NCBI RefSeq assembly: GCF_021246465.1
Contig: NZ_JAHRHK010000003.1
Coordinates: forward strand, 24,744 to 88,743
Length of the DNA stretch: 64,000 bases
Direction: 5' to 3'
Source: Nocardioides sp. R-C-SC26
Lineage (GTDB): Bacteria; Actinomycetota; Actinomycetes; Propionibacteriales; Nocardioidaceae
Shown: in pieces, positions 26,828-35,518 of the stretch
How the letters are laid out: each line of letters starts with the position of its first letter
How positions within the stretch are numbered: the stretch's first letter is position 1
Made by a program: the position numbers and the translations under genes
The notes under the pieces: model-generated
What the model saw: the letters and a program-made list of their open reading frames with translations, nothing else
Told to the model about the DNA's origin: nothing
The model's database searches: none

Positions 26828-28125
26828 CCGGCGACCCCGGCAGGCGCCCGGCCGGGCACCGCCCGTCGACCACCCAGCCGCCCCTCGCCCGCCACCTCGG
26901 AACCGCGGACGCCGTCACGATCGGCCTCGGCTCGATGGTGGGAGCCGGGGTGTTCGCGGTGTTCGCGCCGGCGGCCGAGGTAGCGGGCTCGGCCCTGCTG
27001 ATCGGACTCGTGGTCGCGGCGGCGATCGCCTACGCGAATGCGACGTCGTCGGCGCAGCTGGCGGCCCAGTACCCGTCGTCGGGCGGCACCTACGTCTACG
27101 GCCGCGAGCGGCTGAGCCCGGGCTGGGGGTTCGCGGCGGGGTGGGGCTTCGTGATCGGCAAGACGGCCAGCTGCGCGGCGATGGCGCTGACCTTCGCCGC
27201 CTACGCCGCACCCGACGGATGGCACCGCCCGACGGCGGTCGGCGCGATGATCGTGATCTCGGCGATCACCTACCGCGGCGTCACGCGCACCGCGCGAGCC
27301 ACCCGCGTCATCCTGGCCGTCTCGTTGACGGCCCTGGTCGTCGTCGCGCTGGCCGGGCTGATCGGCACCGGGCCCGACGTCGCCCGGGTCGCTCCGCTCG
27401 CCGACGCTGGCGAGGTCGGTTGGTACGCCGTGCTGCAGTCGGCGGGCCTGCTCTTCTTCGCCTTCGCCGGCTACGCGCGGATCGCGACCCTGGGCGAGGA
27501 GGTGCGCGATCCTGCACGCACCATTCCACGGGCCGTGCAGATCGCCCTGGCACTCGCCGTCGCGATCTACGCCCTGATGGCACTCACAGTGCTGCTCGCC
27601 CTGGGCGCGGGAGCCACCGCCGGTTCACCGGCGCCGCTCGCCGTCGTCGTGGAGACGAGCGGCTGGTCGTGGGCCGAGCCGCTCGTGCGTCTCGGCGCCT
27701 GTGCCGCTGCCCTCGGCGCGCTGCTCGGCCTGTGCCTCGGCGTCAGCCGCACCACGCTGGCGATGGCCCGCGACGGCGAGCTTCCGCGCTGGCTGGCCGC
27801 TGTCCACCCGCGTCACCTGGTGCCGCACCGCGCCGAGCTCGCACTCACCGCCGTCGTGTGCGGTCTCGTGCTCGTGGTCGACCTGCGCAGCGTGATCGGT
27901 TTCTCCTCGTTCGGGGTGCTCTTCTACTACCTCGTCGCCAATCTCGCCGCCCACACCCAGCAGCGCGACGCGCGCCGGTTCCCGCGGGCACTGCAGGTGT
28001 TCGGCGCGGTCGGCTGCGTGGTGCTGATGGCGACGCTGCCCGCCGTCTCGGTCGCGGTCGGCGGCGGCGTCCTAGCGCTGGGACTCTCCTGGCGAGTGGT
28101 GCGCCTGCGCTGGGTTCGGCCCTAG
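26824..28125 (+). CDS. APC-family amino acid permease-like transporter in the ars operon
   Basis: A 433-residue polytopic membrane protein with about 12 helices. The first carries TIGLGSMVGAGVFAVFAPA, the consensus APC unwound-helix motif, and helix 6 holds LFFAFAGYARIATLGEEVRDPARTIPRAV, the family's substrate-site helix. GTG at 26824 overlaps the arsC stop (GTGA), so it is coupled to arsenic genes. A role in export or uptake of an arsenical or thiol compound is possible but unproven; general amino-acid transport is the family default. Confidence 0.88.
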   Translation: MTGDPGRRPAGHRPSTTQPPLARHLGTADAVTIGLGSMVGAGVFAVFAPAAEVAGSALLIGLVVAAAIAYANATSSAQLAAQYPSSGGTYVYGRERLSPGWGFAAGWGFVIGKTASCAAMALTFAAYAAPDGWHRPTAVGAMIVISAITYRGVTRTARATRVILAVSLTALVVVALAGLIGTGPDVARVAPLADAGEVGWYAVLQSAGLLFFAFAGYARIATLGEEVRDPARTIPRAVQIALALAVAIYALMALTVLLALGAGATAGSPAPLAVVVETSGWSWAEPLVRLGACAAALGALLGLCLGVSRTTLAMARDGELPRWLAAVHPRHLVPHRAELALTAVVCGLVLVVDLRSVIGFSSFGVLFYYLVANLAAHTQQRDARRFPRALQVFGAVGCVVLMATLPAVSVAVGGGVLALGLSWRVVRLRWVRP

Positions 28126-28213
28126 CTGTCACCGCGTGCGACGACGACCGGCCTCGGTGCCGCGCGATGGAGACGCACCAGCGAGCGGCGGGCACCGTGG
28201 GAGGCTTGGCGAC

Positions 28214-28888
28214 GTGGATGAGTCGAACCCGAGCACCGAGCGGGCCGAGCGCATGGCGAGCTGGTTGGAGGGGCTCGGGCTCGCCGAGCAACTCGCCACC
28301 GCCGGCCTCCCGACCTTCACCCGCGACGACGACGGCGTCGCGCGCTGGCTCGACCCCCGCACCGGTGCGGCCCTCGACGCCGACCGGCTCGCCGAACTCG
28401 AGACCCAGCTGCGCCGCGACGGCGACGAGGCCGAACACGCCGTCCCCGTCGCCTTGGTGCAACTGCGGCACCTCGCGCGGGTGCGAGCGGCGCTGCTCGA
28501 CAGCCCCACGCACGACTACGCGAGCCTGGCCGCGGTCCGCGGGGCGAGCGAGAACGCCACCCGGTTCGCCGTCCACAAGGCCGCCGAGCGTTCGGCGCTC
28601 CTGGTGATCTCGCACCAGTCGTCGCGCTCGGGCACCACCTCGGTGCTCGTGCCCGCCTTCCAGCTCGACGCGGCCGGCGAGCTCCGGGCGGAGCTGGCGG
28701 CGGTGCTCGAGCCGCTGCTGTCCGTCGGAACCGACCCGTGGAAGGTGTGGGCCTGGCTGACCCAGCCCGCCGCACTGCTCGGCGGCGCCGTCCCGCACGA
28801 GGCCGCTCGCGACCCCGAGGAGTTGCCGATCGTGCGCCACGCGGCCGTGCGGCTGGCCGAACGGGCGCGAGCGAACCTCGCCGGGTGA
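28214..28888 (+). CDS. Putative Xre/MbcA/ParS-type antitoxin-like DNA-binding protein
   Basis: A 224-residue soluble protein. The middle (DYASLAAVRGASENATRFAVHKAAERSALLVISH, about residues 95-130) looks like a helix-turn-helix. The C-terminal part (VPAFQLDAAGELRAELAAVLEPLL, then WKVWAWLTQPAALLGGAVPHEA) resembles the MbcA/ParS toxin-binding fold seen in RES-toxin antitoxins. No toxin gene is adjacent; the next gene is a convergent lysoplasmalogenase. GTG at 28214 follows GGGAGG. It may be an orphan regulator. Assignment is by pattern only. Confidence 0.6.
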   Translation: MDESNPSTERAERMASWLEGLGLAEQLATAGLPTFTRDDDGVARWLDPRTGAALDADRLAELETQLRRDGDEAEHAVPVALVQLRHLARVRAALLDSPTHDYASLAAVRGASENATRFAVHKAAERSALLVISHQSSRSGTTSVLVPAFQLDAAGELRAELAAVLEPLLSVGTDPWKVWAWLTQPAALLGGAVPHEAARDPEELPIVRHAAVRLAERARANLAG

Positions 28889-28915
28889 GGCCGATCGATT
28901 CGACGGCCCGATAGT

Positions 28916-29548
28916 TCAGGACCGACGGGTCAGACCGTCGACCAGCGACCACTGGGCGAACGCGTAGCTGCTGAGAACGAGGCCCTCGGCGAGCGCCCGC
29001 GACGCGTGACTACGCAACAGCAGTTCGCGCATCAGGATCGTGGAGTCGGAGGCGAGGAAGCTGGCCCCGCCACGAGCGACTACCGGATCCTGCGAACTCA
29101 TCGCCGTGGCCGCCATGGCGGCGAGCAGCGCGCCATAGCCGGCGATCATCGGGTCGACGGCGCTGCGGCGGGCCCGTGCGTCGAGCGACGCCAACGCGCC
29201 CATCCAGACGGCGACCGGCACGGCGACCCGGGTGGCCGGCGTGATGCCGGCACGCCGCATCGCCACGAGGTAGGCGCCCTGCTGGACGGCGAACGCCGCG
29301 GCACCTCGACGCAGACGACGGCGCGCGGCGGCGTCGTCCTCGGGGGAGGCGGGCGGCAGCAGCGCGACGTCGCCGACCCAGGCGGCCGCCAGGGCGACCC
29401 GCAGGAGGGGTGGCGACGGCCGGGCCTGCAGCACCGGCATCAGCAGCGACTTGCTCACCATCAGCGGACGCCGACGCTCGAGCGCTCCCGCGAGGGCCGT
29501 GGCGACGGCGGTCGCGGCGTAGGTGGCACGCACCGAGGGTGACCTCAT
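28916..29548 (-). CDS. Lysoplasmalogenase (YhhN family)
   Basis: A 210-residue polytopic membrane protein of the YhhN/TMEM86 family, which cleaves the vinyl-ether bond of lysoplasmalogens. Family blocks: KSLLMPVL, AAWVGDVALLP, FAVQQGAYLVA and GGASFLASDSTILMRELL (the conserved SD pair). The ATG at 29548 is chosen over an upstream GTG that would add 19 residues without family sequence. It is convergent with the Xre-like gene. Confidence 0.85.
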   Translation of the reverse strand: MRSPSVRATYAATAVATALAGALERRRPLMVSKSLLMPVLQARPSPPLLRVALAAAWVGDVALLPPASPEDDAAARRRLRRGAAAFAVQQGAYLVAMRRAGITPATRVAVPVAVWMGALASLDARARRSAVDPMIAGYGALLAAMAATAMSSQDPVVARGGASFLASDSTILMRELLLRSHASRALAEGLVLSSYAFAQWSLVDGLTRRS

Positions 29549-29672
29549 GGGCTCATCCTGTCCGACCCGACGGGCGAAGGGTGGTCCTGGAGCGGAGAGG
29601 ACCACGGGCCGTCGTCGACGAGGACTGACCTACGATCGCGGAAGGGCCCGGTCAGGCGGCCCGTCACGGGAG

Positions 29673-31133
29673 GTGCGCACCATCAGCGGTGAGTTCGCCG
29701 ACGCGGCAACCGGCCCGGGCTCGCCGACCACGGCGGGCGACCGCCGTCTCCTCGGCACCCTCGCCCTGATCACCACGGTGACGGCCGTGGTCAGCAGCCT
29801 CGGCGCACCGCTGGTGCCCGAGATCGCCGCGACCTTCGACGTCCCGCTGGTCTCCGCGCAATGGGCGCTGACAGCGACCCTGCTGGTCGGCGCGGTCTGC
29901 GCCCCGCTGCTGGGCCGCTGGGGCAGTGGACCGTGGCGCCGCCCCGTGATGCTCGGCGGGCTGGGTGCGGTGCTGCTCGGCACGGTGCTCTCCGCGATCT
30001 CGGCCGCGGTGGGCGAGGGCTTCGGCCTGATGGTGGCGGGCCGCGCGCTCCAGGGCATCGGGCTGGGCCTCGTGCCTCTCGCCCTCGCCGTCACCCGCGA
30101 CTCCTGGGTCGGCGAGGAGCTGTCGTCGATCGTGGCGCTGCTCTCGGTGACCACCGTCGCCGGTGCGGGGTTGGGCTACCCGGTGACGGCGTCGGTCGCC
30201 GAGCACCTCGGCCTGGCCGGCGCCTACTGGTTCGGCACGCTGCTCGTGGCGTGCACGCTCCTCGCGGCGTGGCGGGACATCCCGGCCGCCTCGAGTGACG
30301 AGCGTCCGCGGGTCGACCTGGTCGGGGCTGGCCTGCTCTCCGTCGGCATGGTCGGCGTGCTGCTCGCCGTCAGCCAGGGCGAGCGGTGGGGCTGGCTCTC
30401 CTCCGTCGTGCTCACGCTGGGGTTCGGCGGGTTGCTCGTCGTCTTCGCCTGGGCGCGGTGGACCTGGCGCCGCGCCCATCCGCTCGTCGATCTGCGCCTG
30501 GCGGTCCGGCCCGGCGTCGGCGGCCCGAACCTGGTCGCCAGCTGCGCCGGAGTGGGCATGTACGGGCTGCTCACCCTGGTGGTGCTCATCGTGCAGTCCG
30601 ACGGCGGCGGACCGACGACCGGCTTCGGGCTCGGCCTCGGTGTCTCCGCGGCCGGGCTCGTGCTGTTGCCCTACGCCGTCCTGTCGGTCCTGGGGGCGCG
30701 AGTGGCGCGCGCCGTGGCGGCGTGGGTGGGCACCCAGGTGCTGCTGCCGATCGGTTGCACCGTGTTCGCCTCGTCGCTGCTGTTCTTGATGCTGTGGCAC
30801 GACGCGTTGTGGCAGGTGCTGGTGGCCATGGGCATCGGAGGCCTGGGCAGCGGCTTCACCTTCTCCTCCCTCGCCGTCCTCATCGTGCCTCGGGTGCCGG
30901 TCGCCGAGACCGGCAGCGCGATGGCCTTCAACCAGCTGCTGCGCTATCTCGGCTTCTCCGTCGGCTCGGCGCTGTCGGTCGCGCTCCTCGACCTCTTCGG
31001 CGCGGACGACCAGGCGCTGCGCCACACCCTCGCGATCCTGGCCGCCGTGTGCTTCGCCGCCGGGCTCGCCGTCGCAGTGCCCGCAGTGACGCGGGGACGC
31101 CCCCGCGCGCGCCGTCGCCGGCCCACCCCCTGA
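29673..31133 (+). CDS. MFS transporter (DHA2-like, 14 helices)
   Basis: A 486-residue drug/proton antiporter-type carrier. About 14 hydrophobic segments are seen, with the motif-A loop as LLGRWGSGPWRRPVML, motif B as GRALQGIGLGLVPLALAVTRD, and motif C as VTTVAGAGLGYPVTASVAEHLG. GTG at 29673 is the only in-frame start before the first helix; GGGAGG lies immediately upstream, so spacing is poor. The C-terminus is Arg-rich. Substrate unknown. Confidence 0.88.
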   Translation: MRTISGEFADAATGPGSPTTAGDRRLLGTLALITTVTAVVSSLGAPLVPEIAATFDVPLVSAQWALTATLLVGAVCAPLLGRWGSGPWRRPVMLGGLGAVLLGTVLSAISAAVGEGFGLMVAGRALQGIGLGLVPLALAVTRDSWVGEELSSIVALLSVTTVAGAGLGYPVTASVAEHLGLAGAYWFGTLLVACTLLAAWRDIPAASSDERPRVDLVGAGLLSVGMVGVLLAVSQGERWGWLSSVVLTLGFGGLLVVFAWARWTWRRAHPLVDLRLAVRPGVGGPNLVASCAGVGMYGLLTLVVLIVQSDGGGPTTGFGLGLGVSAAGLVLLPYAVLSVLGARVARAVAAWVGTQVLLPIGCTVFASSLLFLMLWHDALWQVLVAMGIGGLGSGFTFSSLAVLIVPRVPVAETGSAMAFNQLLRYLGFSVGSALSVALLDLFGADDQALRHTLAILAAVCFAAGLAVAVPAVTRGRPRARRRRPTP

Positions 31134-31186
31134 CGGCGTCGGGCGTTCGGGTCCGGCGAGGGCACGGCGGCGGCTACAGTCCCCCC

Positions 31187-32260
31187 GTGCAGAATCGGGT
31201 GGCCTTCCTCGACGGTGTGCGCGGTATCGCCATCGGAGCCGTGCTGATGACGCACTGGGTCGACCCGATCGCCGGCTTCGGCTACGGCGGCCTCATCGGC
31301 GTCGACGTGTTCTTCGTCCTCAGCGGCTTCGTGATCACCACGATCCTCTGGCGCGCCACGATGACCACCCCGGCCGCCGACGTCGTGCAGTTCCTGCGTC
31401 GACGCGTCCGGCGGCTCTACCCGGCGCTGGTCGGCGTCGTCGTCGTGGCGACGGCGCTCGTGCTCCTCGTGCCCGACGCCGAGCCGGAGTCGGACGCGAC
31501 GGCCCTGACCAACGGTCTGCTCACCCTCACCCAGCTGTCGTGGCTGCCCTGGATGGGTGGCGAGGCACCGCTCCCGTTCGGGGTCACCTGGTCGCTGGGT
31601 GCGGAGTGGATGTTCTACCTGGTGTGGCCCTGGCTGGTCTGGCGCGCCCGCAAGGCCGGCGTCGCACCCGGTCGCGCGGCTCGGATCGCCTTCGTCGGCG
31701 GCGTCGTGCTCTACCTCGCGATGCTGTGGATCCCGGCCGAGGCGTTCTACTACGCCCCGTTCCCCCGGTTCGGTGAGCTGATGGTCGGGGGCTCGGTGGC
31801 GCTCGCTGTCGCGGCGGCTCGCGACGCCGGCACGACGCTGCGACCGATCCCGACGTCGTTCGCCTGGGCGGTGACGATCGCGGTCGCGGCCTACGTGCTC
31901 GTGGTCCCGTACGCCTTCGACACCTGGGCGGTGCGCCTGGTCGGGATCCCGCTCGCCACCCTCGGCACCGCGACACTGTTGTGGTGGCACTACGCCGGCG
32001 GGAGCGGGGCTCTGGAGCGCGTGATGACCTGGGCACCCCTCGTCGCGCTGGGGCAGATCAGCTACAGCCTGTACCTGTGGCACGCGGTGCCCGCCGCATT
32101 CCTCGACGTCGACGTCCCCGGCGTGCCGGGCAGCGTCACCGGCGTCGGACTCCTCGTGCTGAGCTGCGGTGCGACGTGGCTCAGCTACATCTGGCTCGAG
32201 CGACCCTTCACCGGATCGCAGGCCTCGACACTGAGCCCGGACGCCGCATCCGCCCGCTAG
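31187..32260 (+). CDS. Acyltransferase family 3 membrane protein (paralogue)
   Basis: A 357-residue O-acyltransferase, same architecture as the protein at 22310. The N-termini match almost residue for residue (NRVAFLDGVRGIAIGAVLMTHW, then LIGVDVFFVLSGFVITTILWR), as do the helix VALGQISYSLYLWHAVPAAFLDV and the end YIWLERPFTGSQA. The pair probably arose by duplication and could acylate different sugars or act at different growth states. GTG at 31187 starts 53 bases after the MFS gene. Confidence 0.9.
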   Translation: MQNRVAFLDGVRGIAIGAVLMTHWVDPIAGFGYGGLIGVDVFFVLSGFVITTILWRATMTTPAADVVQFLRRRVRRLYPALVGVVVVATALVLLVPDAEPESDATALTNGLLTLTQLSWLPWMGGEAPLPFGVTWSLGAEWMFYLVWPWLVWRARKAGVAPGRAARIAFVGGVVLYLAMLWIPAEAFYYAPFPRFGELMVGGSVALAVAAARDAGTTLRPIPTSFAWAVTIAVAAYVLVVPYAFDTWAVRLVGIPLATLGTATLLWWHYAGGSGALERVMTWAPLVALGQISYSLYLWHAVPAAFLDVDVPGVPGSVTGVGLLVLSCGATWLSYIWLERPFTGSQASTLSPDAASAR

Positions 32261-32844
32261 TGCCGCGCGCGCGGGCGCGTCACCACGGCAGCGACGACCC
32301 CTCCGAGGGCACCGAAGAGGTGGCCCTGCCAGGAGATGCCCGGCTCGCCCGGTAGGACGCCCCACAGCAGGCTGCCGTAGACGACGAACACCGCCACGCC
32401 CAGCGCGATCTCACCGACGTGGCGGGCGAGGAACCCGCGGATCATCACGAGGACGAGCCAGCCGAAGACCAGACCGGACGCGCCGATGTGGTTGGTGTGG
32501 GCAGGCCCGAGGAGCCACACCCCGACGCCGCAGAACACCCAGATCACGGCGGTGGCGATCAGTCCGCGACGCAGACCGGTCACCAGGACGAGGAAGCCCA
32601 GCACCAGGGCGGGCACGGAGTTGGCCTCCAGATGCGTCCAGCCGCTGTGCAGGAGCGGCGCGACCACGATGCCGAGCAGGCCCTCGTCGGTGCGCGGGCG
32701 GACGCCGTACTGGTCGAGCCGGTGCGACGCGACGGTGTCGACGACCTCGATCGCCCACAGCACGACGACGAACCCGACGACGGTCGCGCCGGCCGTCTGC
32801 CACGTCGGGCGGGTGGCGTGCGGCCCGCCCGCGCGTCGGGTCAC
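32257..32844 (-). CDS. Rhomboid-family intramembrane serine protease
   Basis: A 195-residue six-helix membrane protease. The catalytic Ser is in HIGASGLVFGWL (GxSx) and the catalytic His in WQGHLFGALGGVVAA of the last helix; HSGWTHLEANSVPALVLGFL supplies the conserved His/Asn-containing loop segment. GTG at 32844 overlaps the stop of the upstream LLM gene (GTGA), so translation is coupled, though no functional link is evident. The last four bases overlap the convergent acyltransferase gene. Confidence 0.9.
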   Translation of the reverse strand: MTRRAGGPHATRPTWQTAGATVVGFVVVLWAIEVVDTVASHRLDQYGVRPRTDEGLLGIVVAPLLHSGWTHLEANSVPALVLGFLVLVTGLRRGLIATAVIWVFCGVGVWLLGPAHTNHIGASGLVFGWLVLVMIRGFLARHVGEIALGVAVFVVYGSLLWGVLPGEPGISWQGHLFGALGGVVAAVVTRPRARH

Positions 32845-33755
32845 GCCGCCCAGCGTCCGATCACCTCGGCCACCCGGTGCACCTGCTCGACGTCGGAACC
32901 CGTGGGGATCAGCTGCACCTCGTCGGCCCCGATGTCCTCGAACCGCTGGAGCACCTCGACGAGCTCGGCCGCTGTGCCCGCGAAACCGGTGGTCGGCGCC
33001 ATCGCGTCGACGAACTCCGCGGGGATCCAGTTCATGTAGTGGCGCAGGTGACGGTGCACCTGGGCCCGCGCGGCACCCGAGGCGCCGTCCTCGTCCAGCG
33101 CGAACCAGAAGGACGTCGTCAGGCGCGGCGTGCCGCGGTCGGCCTCGGCCCACGCCGAGCGCGCGAGATCGAAGAGTCCCCCGACGGCGTCGACGTCGAG
33201 GTCGAGCGTGACGCCGGCGAGCCCGTCGGCCCAGCCGGCGGCGTTGCGGATCGTCTTGGGGCCGAGCGTGCCGACCAGGATCGGCGGGCCGCCGTCCTGC
33301 ACCGGTGCCGGACCGACCGGACGGGTGGCGCCGGTGACGTTCTCGCCTGCCCAGACGCGCCGCATCGTCGCTACCCGCTCGGCCATCTGGCGCATGGTCT
33401 GGGTGGCGGGGTCCGCGCCGGCAGCGCGGTAGTCCTCCTCGCGTCCGCCGACACCCACCCCCACGGTGAGACGGCCGCGGCACAGCTGGTCGCCCGTGGC
33501 CAGCGACTTGGCCAGGAGCACCGGATCGTGCAGCTGCGGCACGATGACCGTGGTCACCAGGCGGACCCGCGACGTCCACGACGAGACGGCGCCGAGCAGC
33601 GTCAGGGTCTCGGGATTGTCGAAGGCCATCCGCTCGCCGAAGGAGAGGGCGGAGAACGGTCCCTCGTCGCTCGCGCGGGCCCACGCCTCCAGCGTCTCGG
33701 GGCCACGTGCCCACACGTCGGGTTCCATCACCGGGAGCGTCATGCCGATCTGCAT
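32841..33755 (-). CDS. LLM class F420-dependent oxidoreductase
   Basis: A 304-residue luciferase-like protein starting MQIGMTLPVMEPDVWARGPETLEAWARASDEG. RLTVGVGVGGREEDYRAAGADPATQ and GPPILVGTLGPKTIRNAAGWADG are the family flavin/F420-side segments. ATG at 33755 was chosen because the fold starts there; a longer in-frame GTG exists. It precedes and overlaps the rhomboid gene and is divergent from the reductase at 33860, leaving 104 bases for promoters. Confidence 0.9.
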   Translation of the reverse strand: MQIGMTLPVMEPDVWARGPETLEAWARASDEGPFSALSFGERMAFDNPETLTLLGAVSSWTSRVRLVTTVIVPQLHDPVLLAKSLATGDQLCRGRLTVGVGVGGREEDYRAAGADPATQTMRQMAERVATMRRVWAGENVTGATRPVGPAPVQDGGPPILVGTLGPKTIRNAAGWADGLAGVTLDLDVDAVGGLFDLARSAWAEADRGTPRLTTSFWFALDEDGASGAARAQVHRHLRHYMNWIPAEFVDAMAPTTGFAGTAAELVEVLQRFEDIGADEVQLIPTGSDVEQVHRVAEVIGRWAA

Positions 33756-33859
33756 GCGCACACCTTGGCAGATGGCGCGTTCGGTCTCGTCCGTGCGGGC
33801 ACCTGCGTCCGACGACACGGGGTGGGGTCCGCGGCGGCAGCCGTCGCTACAGTCCGAGC

Positions 33860-34612
33860 GTGAGCTCGCGTGTGCGTTGTCTGTGGGGAGCCGAGGCCGG
33901 CCGCGACCTGTCGCACGACGACGTCGCCGACCTCTACCGCTGGCCCGAGGAGGGCCGCTGGGTCCGGGCGATGATGGTCACGACCTTGGACGGCGCGGCG
34001 GCAGGGCCCGACGGACTCAGCGGATCGATCTCCTCGGAGGCGGACAAGGCGGTCTTCGACGCCGTCCGTCGCTTCGCCGACGCCGTGCTGATCGGCGCCG
34101 GGACGCTCCGCGCCGAGCGGTACCGGCCGATGCGGGCCCAGGACGCCGATGCCGAGCGTCGTCGCGCTGCCGGTCAGCTGCCCGCCCCGACGCTCGTCGT
34201 CGTCAGCGGCTCGCTGGACCTGCCGTGGAGCGAGCCGGTGTTCGCGGAGTCGGCCCAGACGCCGATCGTCGTGACCGGCACCGACGCCGATCCGATGCAG
34301 GTCGCCTGGGCCCGTACCCAGTGCGACCTGGAGGTGGTGGACTCCCCGCGCCCCTCGGCCGGCGACGTGGTGGCGGTCCTCGAGCGGCGCGGGCTGCGCC
34401 GCATCGTGTGCGAGGGCGGTCCGACGCTGTTGGACGAGTTCGTCCGCACCGGGCTTCTCGACGAGGCGGACATCAGCCTCTCCCCCGGGTTCGCGGGCAC
34501 CGCCCACTCCCCGAACGGCGTCGGACCGGAGTCGGTCGCATGGTTGAGACTCGAGCACGTGCTCACCGCCGACGACTTCTTGATGATGCGCTACGTCCGG
34601 CACGACGCATGA
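33860..34612 (+). CDS. RibD C-terminal/DHFR-fold reductase, Rv2671 type
   Basis: A 250-residue reductase of the pyrimidine reductase family. LYRWPEEGRWVRAMMVTTLDGAAAGPDGLSG, ADAVLIGAGTLRAERYRPM, and GLRRIVCEGGPTLLDEFVRTGLLDE align segment by segment with what I recall of mycobacterial Rv2671, a RibD-like protein reported to act as an alternative dihydrofolate reductase. No deaminase domain is fused. GTG at 33860 is chosen from the Rv2671-like start. Its stop overlaps the start of the DHPS-like gene (ATGA), making a functional pair likely. Confidence 0.85.
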   Translation: MSSRVRCLWGAEAGRDLSHDDVADLYRWPEEGRWVRAMMVTTLDGAAAGPDGLSGSISSEADKAVFDAVRRFADAVLIGAGTLRAERYRPMRAQDADAERRRAAGQLPAPTLVVVSGSLDLPWSEPVFAESAQTPIVVTGTDADPMQVAWARTQCDLEVVDSPRPSAGDVVAVLERRGLRRIVCEGGPTLLDEFVRTGLLDEADISLSPGFAGTAHSPNGVGPESVAWLRLEHVLTADDFLMMRYVRHDA

Positions 34613-35508
34613 TCGACCTCGCGACGCTGGCGGCGCTCGCCACGACGCACGCCGACGAGCTCGCGCGCAGCGTGGAGCCGTTCGTGATGGGCGGGCGCAG
34701 CCACGACACGGACGAGCGCCCGATCGTGATGGGTGCGATCAACCTCAGTCGCGACTCCACCTACCGCGAGAGCGTCGCCGTCACCACCGCGTCCGCCATT
34801 CGCAAGGGCCGCGTGATGGCGGCCCAGGGCGCGCACCTGATCGACGTCGGCGCTGAGTCGAGCAGGGCCACTGCGGATCGGGTCGATGCCTCCGCCCAGT
34901 CGGCCCGGCTGGTGCCGGTCGTGGAGGCCCTGGCGGCCGAGGGACTCTGCGTGTCGGTGGAGGGCTACGACACCGCTGTGGTGAGGGCCGGCCTCACGGC
35001 GGGCGCGGCCGTGGTCAACCTGACCGGCAGCACCGACGACGACGCGATCTTCGCGCTCGCGGCCGAGCACGGCGCTTCCGTGGTGCTGTGCCACGTGCTG
35101 GGCACGCATGCGCGCGCGCTCGACGGTTCCGACGTCGACGCAGACCCGGTTCCAGGCATGCTCGACCGGTTCGGCCCCCGCATCGCACGCGCCCGCGAGC
35201 TCGGTGTACCGGGCATCGCCATCGACCCCGGTCTCGGGTTCGGGTTCCGGCTCGGCGACCAGCGTGCGCGTGCGCGCTACCAGGCCGCCACGCTGCTGCA
35301 GACGTTCCGGCTCCGCTCGCTCGGCGTGCCGGTCTGCCACGCGATGCCGCATGCGTTCGACCTCTTCGAGGATCAGTTCCGGACCGCCGAGGGCTTCTTC
35401 ACGGTGCTCGCGCACCTCGGACGCACGGGCATCTACCGCACGCACGAGGTCCCGCACGTCGTCGCCGTGCTCGACGCGCTCGGCGAGCTCGACGCGCTGC
35501 CGCTCTAG
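34609..35508 (+). CDS. Dihydropteroate-synthase-like protein, divergent
   Basis: A 299-residue TIM-barrel pterin-binding-family protein. It keeps the DHPS framework (PIVMGAINLSRDSTYRES for the usual GIlNvTPDSFsDGG; GAHLIDVGAESSRA for GADiIDVGGESTRPG; GIAIDPGLGFGF for DPGiGFgK) but differs at key loops: the SRK strand-7 motif is replaced by CHAMPHAF, and the NxTPDSF loop by NLSRDST. It is therefore probably not the housekeeping FolP. It is translationally coupled to a DHFR-like reductase, so a reduced-pterin reaction is likely. It is convergent with the GDPD gene after 10 bases. Confidence 0.75.
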   Translation: MIDLATLAALATTHADELARSVEPFVMGGRSHDTDERPIVMGAINLSRDSTYRESVAVTTASAIRKGRVMAAQGAHLIDVGAESSRATADRVDASAQSARLVPVVEALAAEGLCVSVEGYDTAVVRAGLTAGAAVVNLTGSTDDDAIFALAAEHGASVVLCHVLGTHARALDGSDVDADPVPGMLDRFGPRIARARELGVPGIAIDPGLGFGFRLGDQRARARYQAATLLQTFRLRSLGVPVCHAMPHAFDLFEDQFRTAEGFFTVLAHLGRTGIYRTHEVPHVVAVLDALGELDALPL

Positions 35509-35518
35509 AGGGCCTGGA

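Noticed and set aside
28214..29548. A toxin-antitoxin pair formed with the neighbouring gene
   Set aside because: The neighbour is a convergent, polytopic lysoplasmalogenase with clear family motifs and not a toxin.
34609..35508. Calling this gene folP
   Set aside because: The SRK and NxTPDSF motifs of true dihydropteroate synthase are replaced, so only family-level similarity is claimed.
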